A stretch of 64,000 nucleotides of DNA from Ifrita kowaldi. Taxonomy: Eukaryota; Chordata; Aves; Passeriformes; Cinclosomatidae. The notes beneath the pieces are model-generated. The model saw only the letters and a list, made by a program, of their open reading frames with translations. It had not been told where the DNA came from and made no database searches. Position 1 is the first letter of the stretch; each line of letters begins with the position of its first letter. The stretch is taken from the NCBI GenBank assembly GCA_013398055.1, contig VZRS01000341.1:402370-466369 (forward strand). Direction: 5' to 3'. The translations under genes and the position numbers were made by a program. Of this stretch, positions 1-12,251 are shown in pieces.

Positions 1-2220
1 AGCTGTTCCCCACTACGTGCTAAATGGGTCTTGTAACTTAAATGGACGCAGTTGTATGGATGCAGTTGTATGGATGAAAGAAGACAGCAAGAGAGAGAGG
101 AAGAAGTGAGGAAATATTTCATGAGGCAGTTGAAGTGAATGATTTTGCTGATTGGTGAGGTGGCAGGCGGCCATCTGCTCGCTCTCTGCATCCTTTCCAG
201 CTGACCTTAGCTTCGTTCTTGGTGAGTTTCTCCTAGGGCCCATCACTATGGAGAGGGAAGACATTCACCACAAACAGATTCACAGCAGGTCACTCCTTTG
301 TCTCAGACCTTCTCTCTCTATACCAGGTTGCTAAAGCCACCCTCGCATTATCTGTCCTTTTCCCAGAGCAAATGTTAATGGCCCCAGTGTCTCTGTGCTG
401 CTGACGCAGGCAGAGGGTCCTTGAAAGCAAGGCAATGACATTGCAGAGCTGGCATTTTCCACTAGGTCTGCTAATTAATTAAAGTCATATGTCCCAGCTA
501 TTAGTTTGGCCATTGCTTTTCTCCATCAAGCAGACAGTGGAATGCCAGGGAAGGGAAGCACAGTTCTCTCTTCCACAGAGCACCACCATGACACTGGGGT
601 GATGGTCACAGGGTGCTGTTGAGCTGTGGGTACACCAGCCTATTGATGAAGCAGTATTTGCTGCTTCAAATAGGAAAATTTGGGTTGTATGATGAGAAAT
701 TCTACATGCTGGTGTGTTTCCCTGATTTTTCTAAGGGTGTGCTTTGGTGAAGGTTTGCTAGAGAGCGAGGTGTTACTAGGCTAAGCTTGCTGGGTGCATG
801 CTGGCAAAGCTGAGAAGCAGGCTTTAGTATTTTTAAATAAGCAACCATTGCCTCACTTTAAAAAGAATAGTTCTTTTAATCAAGACTTATTGTTAATGTG
901 GAGGACATTCCAGTACAGAGTATGTTACTGCTGCAATTGTCTAGACAGGTTACCAGTGTCCCTGTTAAGCAACCTCATTATTTATTTAGAGTTATTTATT
1001 ATAATAGATGTGATTGCCTGCAGTAAGACGTAAACTCCACTGAGTCATATTTCAGATCTCACAGCTGTGTTGGTTGAATTTTCAGAATAAATAAAATGTT
1101 TGCAGCTGCAAATAGAGCAGCCTCTTAAACTCGCGGGTGGCTCCAGTTGGTGCTGTTCCTGGTAAAGGTACAAGAGGAGGAGATGCTCCGTTTTGGGGAG
1201 GAGGAGAAGGCAACATCCTTCAAGTCCCTGCACACTGCCTGACCTTGGATGATGTCCTTGTGGGGTATAGGAGCTGGTGTCACTTGCTATTATTGCTGAC
1301 TTCAGCAGGGCTAGGATAGTACCTCAGGTGCTGCATTTAAATGCTTTAAATGGAAAACATCCAGTCTGTACAAGAAAATGGAGACTTTATGGATTTGGTG
1401 TGTTATCACAGGGATCATGTTCTCCGCTGCAGGCCCATTGACTTTGGTAGAGTTACTTAAGATTTGCCTTTCTCAATGGCTATGATGAAAATTTGGTGTG
1501 TATTTTTTCCCTGGAATTTTGTTGTGTGGCAGGAGCTTGCCAGCATCCCAACAGCTCCAGTTTTCTGGGAGAAACAAGAAGCTTGCAGGTATCTCACTTC
1601 AGTCCAAAGGGAATGACTTCCTTATTGACCACTTACCCAAAATCTGGAGTTCTCTGAGCTATCTAGCCAAGCAGGGGAGGTTGTTAGTGAAGCTGGAGAT
1701 CAACTCAGGAGAGAACTGACCAGAGGGAACAGTTTCTTTGCTCACCATTTCTGATTGGTGTTCAGCCTAGAAATGGTCCTTGCTCTTTCTCCCCTTGGAG
1801 TCTCAGGTCTGCCTCCTTCTGGGCGTGCTGTGGCTGCTGTCTTGGTTGTTAAGCCTCTTTCAGAAGCTTTCCAAAGCTCCTCTGTGTGGATTCCACTAAG
1901 TTTTAGGCATGTGCTACTTGTATGTGCCTGTCCTCTTGGGTGTATTGTGATTACTTCAACTCCTTGGCTCTAGGGACAAATATTTATCCTCAATTAGGTT
2001 TATCCATCACACCCATCTGTTTGGTGAGGTGGGGCCCAAGCCATATGCAGAAGATAACCTTGTATGCTGCCAAAGAGTGGTGGAAAGCTTATCCAGTGGT
2101 GTATTTTATATATATACTGAGTGGCAGGATTATATATAGTAGATTTGTGTTGGTAGGGTTGGTCTGATGGCTGCATCTGGTCAAAATGGTTGAGCTTGGC
2201 TAGACGTATGTTTTCTTTCC
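1..2220. other. Unique noncoding sequence, no gene seen
   Basis: Mixed-composition vertebrate DNA. Open frames are short (under about 85 codons) in all six frames and none resembles a known protein. There is no CpG-rich patch and no recognisable interspersed repeat. AT-rich pieces such as the TAATTAATTAAA run near 472-483 are the only local motifs that stand out. It is most simply read as intron or intergenic DNA. Confidence 0.6.
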
Positions 2221-3200
2221 TATAGAACTTAATTTTATCGAAGTACGAAAGAACATTAAGTTTGGCATTTTATGAAATGACTTAAGGAAGTTGAAGTTCG
2301 TTGTTCCCTGTAGCATTTGATAAAATACACGAAGGCCAGAAGGAATGAATGATTCACGTCTCGACTGTCAGCTGTGGTGGAAAAATGAGGTGAAACTGGA
2401 TTCGTGATATAAAAATCTGTTCATCAGCACTGAAACTTGTCAAAATATAATTTCATCTTGTTAATGATTAGTGAATTATTGACTCAAAAGTAAATCATAA
2501 AGATTTGTAAAAGGAGAGCAAAACGGTGTTTTAGAGTGAGTGCTTAATTTTAGCTTGATTTTTTTTTTAAAGGAAGATTTCATGAAACTGCCCACTGTTA
2601 TAAAGTTAACACGTTCTTGCTCCAATAACGCCTGCCTGATTGCAGAATTTGAGGTTTAATCATGCACTATCAAATTCTATTTTCAAATTTAGAGTTAAAA
2701 CAGTCTTTCAAGCTTAAGTTAGTGTGCTCACTTTCATTTCAGTGCACATAGTGGCATATAATTATTGTGTGTGCTGTATTTCTCTCATTAGTAGGTTAGT
2801 ATTACAGCTTCTGCCAGACCACAAATAATTAAGGGTTACTTCAAGTATGACTTCAAAATAAAAAAAGAAAAGTAGTTCTGAGGAATCCTACACAGTGAGG
2901 TAATGAGTGTCTGCAGCAGAGATGACATAAATGACTTAATGTGCCCAGATCAGCTGATAGTCAAACATAAAACCTGCTCAAGCTTGTTAGCTAATCTCAT
3001 CCATATAACTAACTGCCTATTCTTTATGGATGTTAACCCAGTTATACTAACTTTTTAAGGTGAAAAACCCACATAAGTGGGAAAATTACATTTGAAAAGG
3101 GAATAATAAATGAGCCTTCCTGCTGTAATTAAACAGACCGTTGATTAAACAGACGTGTAGACTGATTCAGACACCGCTATTCACCATGTGCAACTGGTTT
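2221..3200. promoter_or_regulatory. AT-rich stretch, possible conserved noncoding element
   Basis: About 1 kb of AT-rich DNA with no open frame of 60 codons or more, in contrast to its flanks. It contains several homeodomain-type cores (TAATTAAA, ATAATTAAG, TTAATGATTA). An 11-base direct repeat, ATTAAACAGAC, occurs at 3128-3138 and 3144-3154, spaced 16 bases apart. Lack of repeats together with dense transcription-factor-like motifs is typical of developmental enhancers. Conservation cannot be judged from one sequence, so the regulatory role is inference. Confidence 0.2.
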
Positions 3201-6200
3201 TGTTCAACCACTGCTATTGAATGTGGTTGACCAGCCACATCCTAAGCAAAAGGTGCTGGGATGGGGACTTTAAAATTTCTATGCCAGTGTGTGCATGCAG
3301 CAGATGGACTTGTAACAGAGGGGAGGATGTACTGTGGAGAGGATGTACATGGACTGGAAGAGTGCTTACAAAACCCTCTTGTATCATTGACTTAAATGGG
3401 TTTGTGTCTAGCAACAGATGCAAGTAATGCAGCATTTTAGGTCTGGAAATTCCTTTAGGATCCCTGGATGAGAAACACTCTATTGCTATGAATTACTTAT
3501 AAGTAGTTTTGCTGGAACCCTAATGAAATAGCAAAACTTGAGTGGTTTGGGCTGTTCTTGGGCAGTGCAGGTGTGCCATGACCATCCATCCTCTTCCTGT
3601 CTCCAGAAACACTGTATATTAGAAAATGCATAAGGGTCCAAAAAGTAGTGGGATGTGTACAAAGTAGTGCTCATCTTCAAAACTGGCTTGGCTGTCAGGG
3701 TCGCTCTGCAAAGCAGATTTTTTTCAAGTGGTGTTTGCTTGGTTTTTTACTGCAAAAAAGCAGCGAAGTCTTGGGATCCAGCTGGTCTTCCCATTCTTTT
3801 GGAAGGTGCTCCGAGGTGTGTGATGGTCTCACCTTCAAAATGACGTCAGTTGATACAGGAGAGCCCGGGACAACCAGGTCTGTTGGCAACATCAACAGAG
3901 ACCTAAACGAGCTGGAGGCTCCTGAAGATACTTTTTTATTGAAAGTGTTCTTGTAGAAGAAGCAGAGCTACTTTCCAGCTGTTTTTCTTTAACTGTGTGG
4001 AAGATCTTGCTATGGAAGAAAGCTCAGAGGCTGGTTTTGCTTGGCTTGTGGATGGTGTGGGTGGCTTGGAGGTGGGATTCAGCTCTTCCCAGCAGAACTG
4101 GGAGATAACAGTCAGGAAAGGTGGGAAGGTTTTCCTGCATCTGAAGTCAAATAGCTGGTTGAGTAGAAAAGCAAAATGGAATGGAGGACTATATCGATGG
4201 AGATGCAGTTGAAATTGCTGGCTAGGAGGAGGACCTTTCTCCTCAGCTCTCTGAGTGGATATCAGCAGGACAAGATTCCTTTGCAGAGGTCAAGAAATGT
4301 GCTGTAATTGAGTTGTGCAATGAGCTGTCCCCGGGTAGAAGCTGCTATGTTTGGCTGGTAGGGAAAGGCTGTTCTTTAAATCTTATGCAGAAAGAATCAG
4401 CAATCCTTAGAGTCAGGCTGGCTGTGAGGATCTGAAGTGGTTTGTTAAAAGCATGTTTGATGAGTGTAGAGATGAAGGGAAGATGGGAAAACAGCTGGAG
4501 AAAGTGCATCCGAGCCTGGGAGGGAAAAGTGTATGCCAGGCAAGGGCAACAAGCTGGTGGTGGGCAGAGGTGAGCTGGGAGTCACAGGTATATGGAGTCA
4601 TCACTCTGGGTGCAGTGCTGCTTCCTAGAGCTTTGCATTTCTGGTGGCAGATGTGGAGAACTAATGTGTTGTGTTGCCAAAAGGAACAAAAATCCTAATA
4701 CTTTCCCACTGAGGATGCAGGGTGCTTGTACAAAAAGCTAGAGGAAAGGCAAGTGTTTAACAATGAGGGTAGTTTGACCCACTGATGGTTTTCTGTTTGT
4801 TCCCTCTCTGGTTTGCTGAATTTTAGTAGGACTTTAATAAATTACAAAGACAAAGACATCGTGATCAATTTGCCTTGCAGCTGTTTGGGAGCTGATTTGT
4901 GGTGGTGGTGACTCCAGCTGGGGTGGGCAGGCATTAGGAGGAGTCTTTAGCAGAGACATGCTCCTTGGAAAACCAAATCAACCTCCCTGGCTGTAACTAG
5001 TTCTTCCTTCCGATGTTCTACTTTCAAACTCTGATGAAATTTTGCTTATTTTAAAAAGGAGATGGCTTCTAAAAGAGCTTGACGGTATGTTAGTGAAACC
5101 ATTTGGTGTTGGCTGTGTCTGCTTTATCCTTTAGCAATGCTATTGAGACAAAGATCCTGTGATTTCCTTTCTCAGATTCTGCATAGGAGTTACAGAAGTA
5201 GGGGGAATTGTTCACTGCTTTCCTGTTAGCTTGTAATGTTCATGCAATTGGTATTTGGCAGGATCCTTCAACATATATAATCTGTCACAGAAATATTCTT
5301 GAATTGCAAGGTGAAGAGCCGCAGTAGTAATCTGGGGGGATGCATTTCTCCCTTATTTTGCTTTTGGGTTTTTTTTTTTCGGGAGGGGAACTCTTGTTTT
5401 GGTTTTGGTTTGGTTTGGGGTTTTTTTCCCTTGGTATTAAAATCAATATTGAATGAGTGCTGCTTTGAAAAACAAAATTACATTCAGGTGTCCAGAACCA
5501 GTAACCAACAGACAGCAGCTGAAACAGTCCGAACGTGGCCAGGCAGAGGAAGGGGATCATTCATCACGCTCGCAGTTTGTTAGAGAGATAATGTTTGAGG
5601 AAATTAAAGTGTGGTGCAGAGCTGCTCAGGGGTACTTTTCCTGCATTGTGCATATGCTCATGCTTTATTTGCCATTATTCTGCTGTGGCTGCTAGCAAGC
5701 ACACGAAAATCTAATATCAGGCTCAAACTGTGCCTCCTTTATTTATAAACAGCTTTTCTTTTGCTTTACGCTGATAGAACATGATACAGAGACATTTTGC
5801 CATAGACTATGTCAGTATAAGGTGCCAGGAATGAAGAGGAAACATTTTATGTGATTAAACAACTGAGACATTCTGACAGATGTTTGCCTGACAGAGTCTG
5901 CTGGAAAGGCAGGGACGCTCAGATCTGGTTGGTGCTCATGCGCGTGTTTATGCCCCAAGTTCAGGGGGAGGTGTTAACAGCTGGCTGTATCACACAGGCT
6001 CCTGGAACCCCTTCCTGTGTGTCGTACAGTGGGTCTGAGTGTGCTTGGTGTGGGCTCTGTTCCTGGTGCTGGGCTACCTGCAAAGTCCTTCCCCCTTCCA
6101 GCCCTAACAGCTTTCTCTCCTCTCCAGTCTTCCTTTTTCTTAGGATTATCACTTTCGTTTTCTGGCTCCTGACTCTGTTTCTTTCTTGTACTTCAGGAAG

Positions 6201-7438
6201 TGGTTACTGGATTCAGTGAAGGCTTTTGACACAGATCTTGCCAAAGTAAAATCACACTGAAGGTACTGGTTCTCACCTCTTGGCTGCAGCTGAATGTCCT
6301 TCCACTTTAATTCCCAGCCAGAGGTTTGTGTGCTTTAAGGGCAGTTTATGTTGGGGCTTTGATGGTTTTTGTCTATTAAAATAGCTTTAATTTGAAGTTT
6401 GAATTCAAGATAATACAGCTATGGCTTTGGAAAAATTGCTGTTGATTATTTCATATTCTGATGTAGGTGGTAGAAAGGCCCTAAATATTTTGAAGTTGTA
6501 TTTGGAGAAGTAATAAAAATTAATTCACGCCTGTCCAAGCTAGTCTGTTTGGCTTTTTTTCCTCGGATTAATACAGCAGGATGGATCTTTTTGTGATGTG
6601 TAATCAAGGTGGAAATTTGAGTCAGACTGCAAAGGTATAATCCCCTTCAGGGATTGTGGTACATTTTGCATATTGCCTCCAAGTGACTATCCAAGTTTTC
6701 AATGGATGCTTAACCCTGCTGCAATCAGTAGCACTTTGGAAAGTATTCATTGATAAAACTGGATTTTACCAACAGCTTTGCAAAGACCTGAAGGAAGGCG
6801 AGATGCCTGGGAGAACAAGGAACATTATTGCCTACGAAGACATTGCGATTCCATCAACTGCGGTGATGAAAAAAGGACACCTGCCTTGTGTGCCAGATGT
6901 ACTTATAACTCATTTGGGGTTGAGTTCAACCCCAACAGCGTGTGTTTGCTTTTCCAGGTCAGCTCTCTGCTTGTAAACCGGTGGTTGTGTTGGAGTAAAC
7001 CAGTCATGGTTTGCCATTAAGTCTTAATTAGTTAACAAATGATAATATGTTACATTATATCTGTTCAGTCTCCTTTGCATGGGGTGGAAGGTAGTGTGAA
7101 GACTTTATTTGTTGGTGTGTGGCTAAGAGGATTAGATGTGGCTGTTCAGAGGTGGGGGCAGATGATGGGGAACTGGGGTGGTGGAAGAGCATCTGCCATA
7201 GTACTGCTTATGCCATAAATACTTACTTGAAAGAAACCCCCTCTTTATCCTGCTGTGTTTGGGTTGAAGGAAGCACAGTTATTCCTTTTGACTTGGTTGT
7301 GGGAGAATGCTAAATAATTGCTTCATCCTACCAAAGGCAGTTGGTGAACAGGGTGGAGAGATAGCATAAAGGCTAAATAAGTGTAAATGGTTTAAGTGTT
7401 TCTAATTTATGGCACAGCGCTCACAGGGGAATATGCTC
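3201..7438. other. Unique noncoding sequence with T/G-rich low-complexity tract
   Basis: No recognisable gene. A T-run at 5369-5379 and a T/G-rich tract of TTTTGG-type repeats at about 5395-5427 form a low-complexity patch. Overlapping open frames at 6656-7020 lie between an acceptor-like ACCAACAG and a donor-like CCAG/GTCAGC, but two frames are open at once and neither looks like a known protein. No interspersed repeat was recognised. Confidence 0.5.
6914..6935. repeat. Short perfect hairpin (10-bp arms, 2-nt loop)
   Basis: TTGGGGTTGA at 6914-6923 is followed by GT and then its exact reverse complement TCAACCCCAA at 6926-6935. The near-perfect palindrome could extrude as a cruciform or bind a dimeric factor. 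No neighbouring feature explains it. Confidence 0.75.
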
Positions 7439-7526
7439 AGTAAGACCTGCAGCATCTTTCCTATTGAATGAACAGATTAATGAGTAAGACCTGCAGCATC
7501 TTTCCTATTGAATGAACAGATTAATG
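7439..7526. repeat. Perfect tandem duplication, 2 x 44 bp
   Basis: The 44-base unit beginning AGTAAGACCTGCAGCATC occupies 7439-7482 and is repeated without a mismatch at 7483-7526. The copies are directly adjacent. Perfect identity in otherwise diverged noncoding DNA points to a recent duplication, or to an assembly artefact of similar form. Each unit carries CTGCAG and ATTAATG but no gene. Confidence 0.93.
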
Positions 7527-7679
7527 ATGGCAAAGTCTGCTGTGTTGGGGACTTGGGTGAGGTCACTCCTTGTCTTTGGCCATAGGAAATACTTCAGCTG
7601 GAAAAGCCACTATTTCCTTGCGGCTGCTTTGGATTCTGCTTTTACAGTTGAGAGAGCAGACTCTTTTTCTGGGATAGTT

Positions 7680-7870
7680 TTGGAAAATATTTAATTAAGC
7701 GGCTCTAATGAGGGGCCATTATAACTGCAAACGGAATTATTGTTACCATCATTTCAGCAGTTAACATTTTAAGGGCAGTTGTTCACATACTGTTCAGTAA
7801 TTAGGGCCCAATTCACTGTGGAAAAATTGTAGCTGGGCTGCTGCTGCAAGTGTAACACGGAAAGGAACAT
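7680..7870. promoter_or_regulatory. Possible conserved noncoding element
   Basis: This segment is rich in AT cores (TTAATTAAG, TAATGAG, CAGTAATTAGG) and lacks repeats. It sits just after the 44-bp duplication. The look is enhancer-like, but no cross-species comparison is possible here, so this is an inference only. Confidence 0.15.
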
Positions 7871-9603
7871 TTGAAAGGAAGTCATTCTTCACAGGGTGTG
7901 CAGTGGACATGTGGACCCATCGCTTTTCAGTACAACGTGGTCTCCTATAAGTGCAGGCTGCAAAGGTTCAGATCCCAGAAGTGGTGTGGGCTGCTGTGCC
8001 ATATGCTCGATAGGCTTATTCACTCTCACAAGTACTGCGAAATTGTCATGGTCCTTTTACAGGTGTGCAGAGCAGAGGTTTGGGACAGAACTGTGGAAAC
8101 TCATACTTGTGGCACAGCTGTTCTAATGATCACAGTCTATGGCAGTTCTGCAGACTTAGTGGTATTGTGATACTAATGGCCAGGTGAGCCTTTGAGCCTC
8201 CTAGGAAATTAAACAGCATGAGCAGGGGAAAAGCGCAAATTACCTCTCTGATCTTGGTAAGAAGCAGCACCTTACACAGCTTGATGCAAATTGTTTCTAG
8301 TTAAGGAATGTCTTAAAATGCAACTCTGCAGGGTTGCTGAGCTGTAGCTATAGTTAGAACTGCAACTATAGATAGCATTAAATTTATTTAAGTGCTTATG
8401 AAGTGAAGTTTGCCATTTCCTCTGAGACTTATTTTAGAGCAAGTCTAGCAGAATTTTTGATCATCTTTGTGCACCTCATGTTCAGGCACGTTTGTACTGG
8501 TGAGGCTGGGCAAGAACGCAGGGTTCTGTCAGTGGCTGGCTGGCTGGGCGCTTTGCTTTCTTAGTCTGATTTGGGATGGTCCTGCAGAAGCTGTGTGGTT
8601 GTAGCAGCCTTCCTGCTGGTCCTGGTCCTGGCAGGGTGGCAAAGTGTGGCTGGAGCACAGGGCTCTGCTTCCACAGGGAACCATGTCTGGTATTAAAATA
8701 ACTTTTTGTCAATCTCATGCTGGTTCATGTAGTTTGGTTTCTGAATTAGAGTGTATTCTGCAACTCTCGATTGGTAAATCATCTTTCTGAGCAGGGGAGG
8801 AAGAGCTCTAGCTCAAGAATGGGGCTTGGTGACAGCACCAAGGAACTCTGGAAAATGCTGGGTGCCACATCTAAGCCCTGAGACTGTGAATTTTCTTGTA
8901 TTTACTCCTCTTCAACTTAAGTAAATGTCATCTCTCCTGAGAGCAGATGGATAACTTTTATTGGATCTGGGCAAGACTTTTTCCAGGTAAAAAGCAGTGG
9001 TTTGATCATGGCAGAGGACATGGTAGAAAGTCATTAGTGCTCCAGAAGATGTGTTGTCAAATGGCTGTTGTGGTGGTGGTGGGAGATCAGGGTGTCCCTA
9101 TCCACTGACTCCGTGAGAGCACATGACCTCTTGTTACAGGACCATCCCTTGGAAAGTGGGTCTAGGTGTTGGGGTCAGGGTCCCTAGATGGGTTTCTGGA
9201 TGGAGAGCTGGTTTCTTGCAAGGCCCTGCTGTCCTGCAGAGCAGCTTTCCTGTTTTACAGGTAGGAACCACAGATAAATGGGAATTCTCTTTGGCACCAT
9301 GTTGGAGCTCTGGGAGAGGCAGGCAGTGAAGTGCTGTGTCATTTTGGTCTGAGAAATGGTATTTTTCCAAGAACAGGGGGATACGTCTCCTGCCATGAGC
9401 AGCAGCTCATGCGGAGAGAATTAGAGATGCTTCAGAGACCTGTGGGCCAGCCAAGGACGGTGGTAGCCCCAGGAGGTGTGCTGGGGTATGGAGGGAGCTG
9501 GTGCTGCATTGCTTCTTTGCAGGCTCGTTCCTGGAGCTAAGACAGTAACATATCTAGCAGTGAACTGAAAAACCTCTTTAGGTTAACATTTCCCATCTAG
9601 GGA

Positions 9604-9651
9604 ATACCCTAGAGCTGAAATACCCTGGAGTCCATACCCTAGAGCTGAAAT
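9604..9651. repeat. Local direct repeat, 18 bp with 30-bp period
   Basis: ATACCCTAGAGCTGAAAT occurs at 9604-9621 and again at 9634-9651. A partial third ATACCCT lies between them at 9620. This looks like a short imperfect tandem duplication. Confidence 0.85.
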
Positions 9652-12209
9652 CTTGCTTTGCCTGCAGGGTAGAGTCAGGATAGGCGCAACCGTCTCGTGT
9701 GAGAGCTCCTCCACTGCTGTGCAACAAGACACAAGCCAAGATTTCCAGCTGTGGAGAAACTGATGCTTTTTTCCATTCCCATACTAAGCAATCTGCCAGC
9801 AAAGGAATTTATGATAATGAAAATATTTTGTGTGCCAAGTGCAGTAGCACAGAGCAATAAAACCCCATAATTGCAGCAGGAATATTCCACGTTAAACCAA
9901 ACCATCAATTATAGTTTGCACAGAGGTTTGCTAGACTAAAAAGGTGGTGCTTTCATGTGAAAAAATATGAAAATTCAGTATCTTCTTTCAAACACACCTT
10001 AATTGCTAACATCAAAATTATTAATTAAGAAATACATCTTGCAAAACTGGATTGGTTCATCCAGTGCATATGGCGTGTGGTAAGAAAGGCATGGGGAGCA
10101 TACAAGTCCCTGGATCCTTGCAAGGGAGCGCTGTCTATGAAGTCTGTACTCGGACTTGATTTTATGGCAAATGTAATTTTTTGGGGTGCAGTATATTTAA
10201 TTTGGCAGCAAAGCTGTAACAGAAACAGTGACAAATTCTTCAGCCAGTCCTTTTCCTAAGGTTCCCTGTCTGGCAAACCCTCTGGTCCTGCAGCCGGCGC
10301 TGGGGGTGGCCAGGCTTTGTGCTGGGCATCGCTACTGCCATATCTCCCTATCCCTGGGGCTTAGCCCCAGGTGGTCCAGGTGCCCCAAAATGTGATTTAG
10401 AAACATGCATAACAAGTGTAGTTGGAGCAAAAAAAGGCAAGGGGAGAATCTTAGTTCTGTTTTGCTCGTCTGTCCCCACCCTGGCTGTATCTGTGCTGCT
10501 GGCTTCCAGTTGCTTCCAGTACCGTTGTGAAAAGCACAACTGCTTTGAAAAACAGAGCTATCCTACTTGAGGCATGCCATATTTTCATGCTATCAGAGGC
10601 CTTGCATAAAATTAAATTTTAAGATTACCAGTTGAGACCTGGAAATGTAATTTCTTTAGCTTCTGATAATTCAGTCCTTGCTCAAAAATGGCTTTTGTGT
10701 GTAATGTGGTTGGTCAGCATCATATCTGATTAGTGCGAGGAGAATCTGAGACCTGCTCTGTTGTGTATCAGATGCTTGTTGTTATCTTCCTATTTTCCTT
10801 CTCCTTTGTTTTATCACTCAGGAACGTCCCCAAATTAAGCTATCACACAGAATGGTCCTCACGGTTACAGGTGAGACTTGAGAGTACAGCTGGATCCATG
10901 GGTATCCAGCTTACGCTGAGCCAACCAGACCTTTCCTCTCCGGGCAACCCAGTGCACCCTCCCTGGGCAGAAAGTCCCCTCACACTCTGTTAATGTGCTT
11001 AAAGCCCTTTCTGTGCTTGACCCTGATTTCATTATATGTGTGAACTTGCCATGATAACGATGAATAAGTTTTTTTCCTCTATATATGATTTTAGAGAATG
11101 CTATTATCTTCTGTTTCCCACTAGCTCTGGAGGAAACTATGCCTCTAAAGTATTTGTCTAATCAATTTGCAAAGACATCTTTATTGCCCTTGGTGGATCA
11201 TAAAGGCTGCTTTCCAAGGGAATGTTTACTGTAAAAGCTAATGAAGAAATCATTGCTTTCTGTGGCATCTTGTTGCTTGTTCTCCAGCAAGAGTGATTGA
11301 CTTCTTGTTGTGGCTGTATTTTAGCTTCTAGGTGTGTGTTTTAATGTTTTTTTTTCTCCTCAGGTTGTTAATGGTAGAGTTGGTGGATTGGACAAAGGCA
11401 GCGTTGTCTAAACTGGCAGGGCTTGCAGCAGGCAGGGAGGATGTCTGGGTGCTCTCTATGCTTTTCTCTTTGCATAAGAAAGTGCTATTGTGTGCATCAC
11501 TTAAAATTAAATATTTAATAATTCTTTAAAGATTTTCTCTCCCACATCTCAGTGCAGGTAGGTGTTCCCAATTACACTTTTACAAGTGTAGATTTTGCAC
11601 TTTGCATTCTCAAGAGCATGGAAACCTGATTAATGTAAAAGATTGTCAAACAGCATTAATCACTGTTGATTTCTTGCCTATTCCTGCCCTCCCTTTTCCT
11701 AGAGAGCTGTTGTGCTTGCACTGGCCCGTCAACTTCTGTGCAGTGAATAAAATCTTACACCTTTCTTGGTGCCGTCTTGCCCTGTGTTTTAAAGAAGTGC
11801 TGTGAAGAGCCAGGGAACTGCTCCTCTGGGATTATTGGGTAGCTTTAGTCACAGTGGAGAGAAATAATGGGAGGAGAGAATAAGCATATTCTATTTGATG
11901 CCATTGCTTTGGTGCCACATGCGCTAAACTATGCACGCAAGACAAGTGGTTGTACATCTAATGTATATTTTCAGGTGGGGTGGCCTTTGTGACACATAAG
12001 TGACCTAAGGTGAACAAACTGCTTATTAAGGTAAGACAATGAAGGCCCAATTTTAAAAGGTTAAGATGTACTAGAAGGTATCAGAGCATCCTCCAAGTCA
12101 TTAATGCTGTACAGAATGCCCAGCATGTGGTATTTTGAAAGGCCACTGTAACCTTTTCAAGCATGAAGCATTCTAAAAGGAATGTATTTCCTTACTGCCT
12201 TGAAAAGGG

Positions 12210-12251
12210 AAAAAAAAAAAGCCTTAGTTTTTATTTGTTTAAAAAAAAAAA
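12210..12251. repeat. Paired poly(A) tracts
   Basis: A-runs at 12210-12220 and 12241-12251 flank a T-rich spacer. No polyadenylation signal or retroposed gene body lies upstream, so they are treated as simple low complexity rather than retroposon tails. Confidence 0.8.

Larger units (their letters stand above)
7527..12205. other. Unique noncoding sequence
   Basis: No gene is recognised and all open frames are short. A hairpin with 8-bp arms (CTATAGTT at 8348-8355, AACTATAG at 8364-8371) and a small local duplication near 9604-9651 are present. The stretch around 11570-11670 is AT-rich with ATTAAT cores. No CR1 or LTR signature was found. Confidence 0.55.

Noticed and set aside
6656..7020. 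Two overlapping plus-strand open frames between acceptor-like and donor-like sites, one cysteine-rich
   Set aside because: Both frames are open at once, neither matches a known domain, and the acceptor has a weak pyrimidine tract. Chance is the simpler reading.
12210..12251. Poly(A) tracts as possible retroposed-gene tails
   Set aside because: No polyadenylation signal, gene body or target duplication was found near them. The same holds for the tract at 20594.
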